From Gordionus sp. m RMFG-2023 (Eukaryota > Nematomorpha > Gordioida > Chordodea > Parachordodidae): 64,000 nucleotides of DNA. How positions within the stretch are numbered: the first letter of the stretch is position 1; each line of letters starts with the position of its first letter. The stretch spans positions 10,517,366 through 10,581,365 of the forward strand of contig NC_088777.1 in assembly GCF_954871325.1 (NCBI RefSeq). The letters are read 5' to 3'. Shown piece after piece: positions 63,431 to 64,000 of the stretch. The position numbers and the translations under genes are program-made. Below the pieces are notes generated by a model. It ran no database searches. It saw nothing but the letters and a program-made list of their open reading frames with translations, and had not been told where the DNA came from.

Positions 63431-64000
63431 CCTCCCACCCAACATACAATTCACTATTCTAATTATTTTATTTTTTTTATTATACAGTTTTTTATATAGA
63501 TTTTATAGTTTACATGACATTTTTAATATATATATTTTTTTAAATTACGTATATATGTTTTACTTTTAACGTTCAATGTATTAAATATTTTTATTAATAA
63601 AGTATATATATCATTAAAAAAAAAAAATTCTTAATTGCTGATGTTTTGTTTGTACAAGCTGATAATTTCGATTCTATATTATATATATTGCGTTTTAGAT
63701 AATAGCGTTTTACGTTTCTCAATTTCGCGTTTTATATAATAGATTTCGTAATATAGCATTTATTTTTAATTACTCGTTTTTTATAATATATCATTTTATA
63801 TTTATTTTTGATTACGCGTTTTATATAATAATTTTTATCAATATTAAAGTTCAATTTAATCATCATTTTTTTTAAAAATATATTTAATTGTAGTGTTTTG
63901 TATAATAATTTTTTTTTATTAATATTAAATTTCAATTATTTTTATTTTTTAAATTTTAAATTTTACTCCCTTGTTTTCCAATACAAACAACTTTTTCATA
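63431..64000. other. LINE 3' untranslated region and AT-rich flank
   Basis: About 190 bp of T-rich sequence up to an A-run (63617-63627) is probably the LINE tail. Beyond it, words such as GCGTTTTATATAATA recur loosely (63690-63840), a degenerate tandem pattern, with no gene. Confidence 0.45.

Noticed and set aside
1-64000. CRISPR array, operons, Shine-Dalgarno sites or bacterial terminators
   Set aside because: Repeats with regular unique spacers are absent and all real genes are of eukaryotic type.

Overview
The window is AT-rich animal nuclear DNA. Genes are split by spliceosomal introns or sit alone in long intergenic spacers, and there are hAT and mariner DNA transposons, non-LTR retrotransposons and methyltransferase genes of the arthropod juvenile-hormone-acid-methyltransferase type. 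There is no bacterial gene organisation and no CRISPR array. An invertebrate, perhaps an arthropod, is the best guess; the phylum is an inference of low confidence.

Left third (1-20 kb): a dispersed cluster of five related SAM-dependent methyltransferase loci. One is intact (132-1028, minus). One is whole apart from a single frameshift (16258-17143, minus). Two are plus-strand pseudogenes (7052-7921 and 18638-19529) that share about 300 bp of duplicated upstream DNA. One is a 3' remnant (14258-14717, minus). Between them lie repeat remnants and a compositionally odd block (about 9.04-12.87 kb, C far above G on the plus strand) bounded by 373-bp direct repeats.

Middle (20-25.3 kb): a hAT-like non-autonomous element with a BED-finger relic, further short repeats, and a 3' fragment of a non-LTR retrotransposon with an R2-type restriction-like endonuclease.

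Right two thirds (25.8-60.1 kb, minus): one host gene, POLA1, the catalytic subunit of DNA polymerase alpha. I could place 33 coding exons by homology with compatible splice phases; together they total 5,769 nt (1,922 codons plus stop). All polymerase motifs and both C-terminal zinc-binding modules are present, so the gene looks functional. It carries lineage-specific insertions, the largest a roughly 160-residue insert containing three tandem 36-41-residue repeats. Its introns hold a nested plus-strand gene for a small membrane protein (53268-54383), a deleted mariner, several hAT remnants and foldback repeats.

Right end (60.9-63.4 kb, plus): a nearly complete but 5'-truncated non-LTR element (reverse transcriptase, CCHC knuckle, restriction-like endonuclease), about 0.8 kb upstream of the POLA1 start codon and facing away from it.
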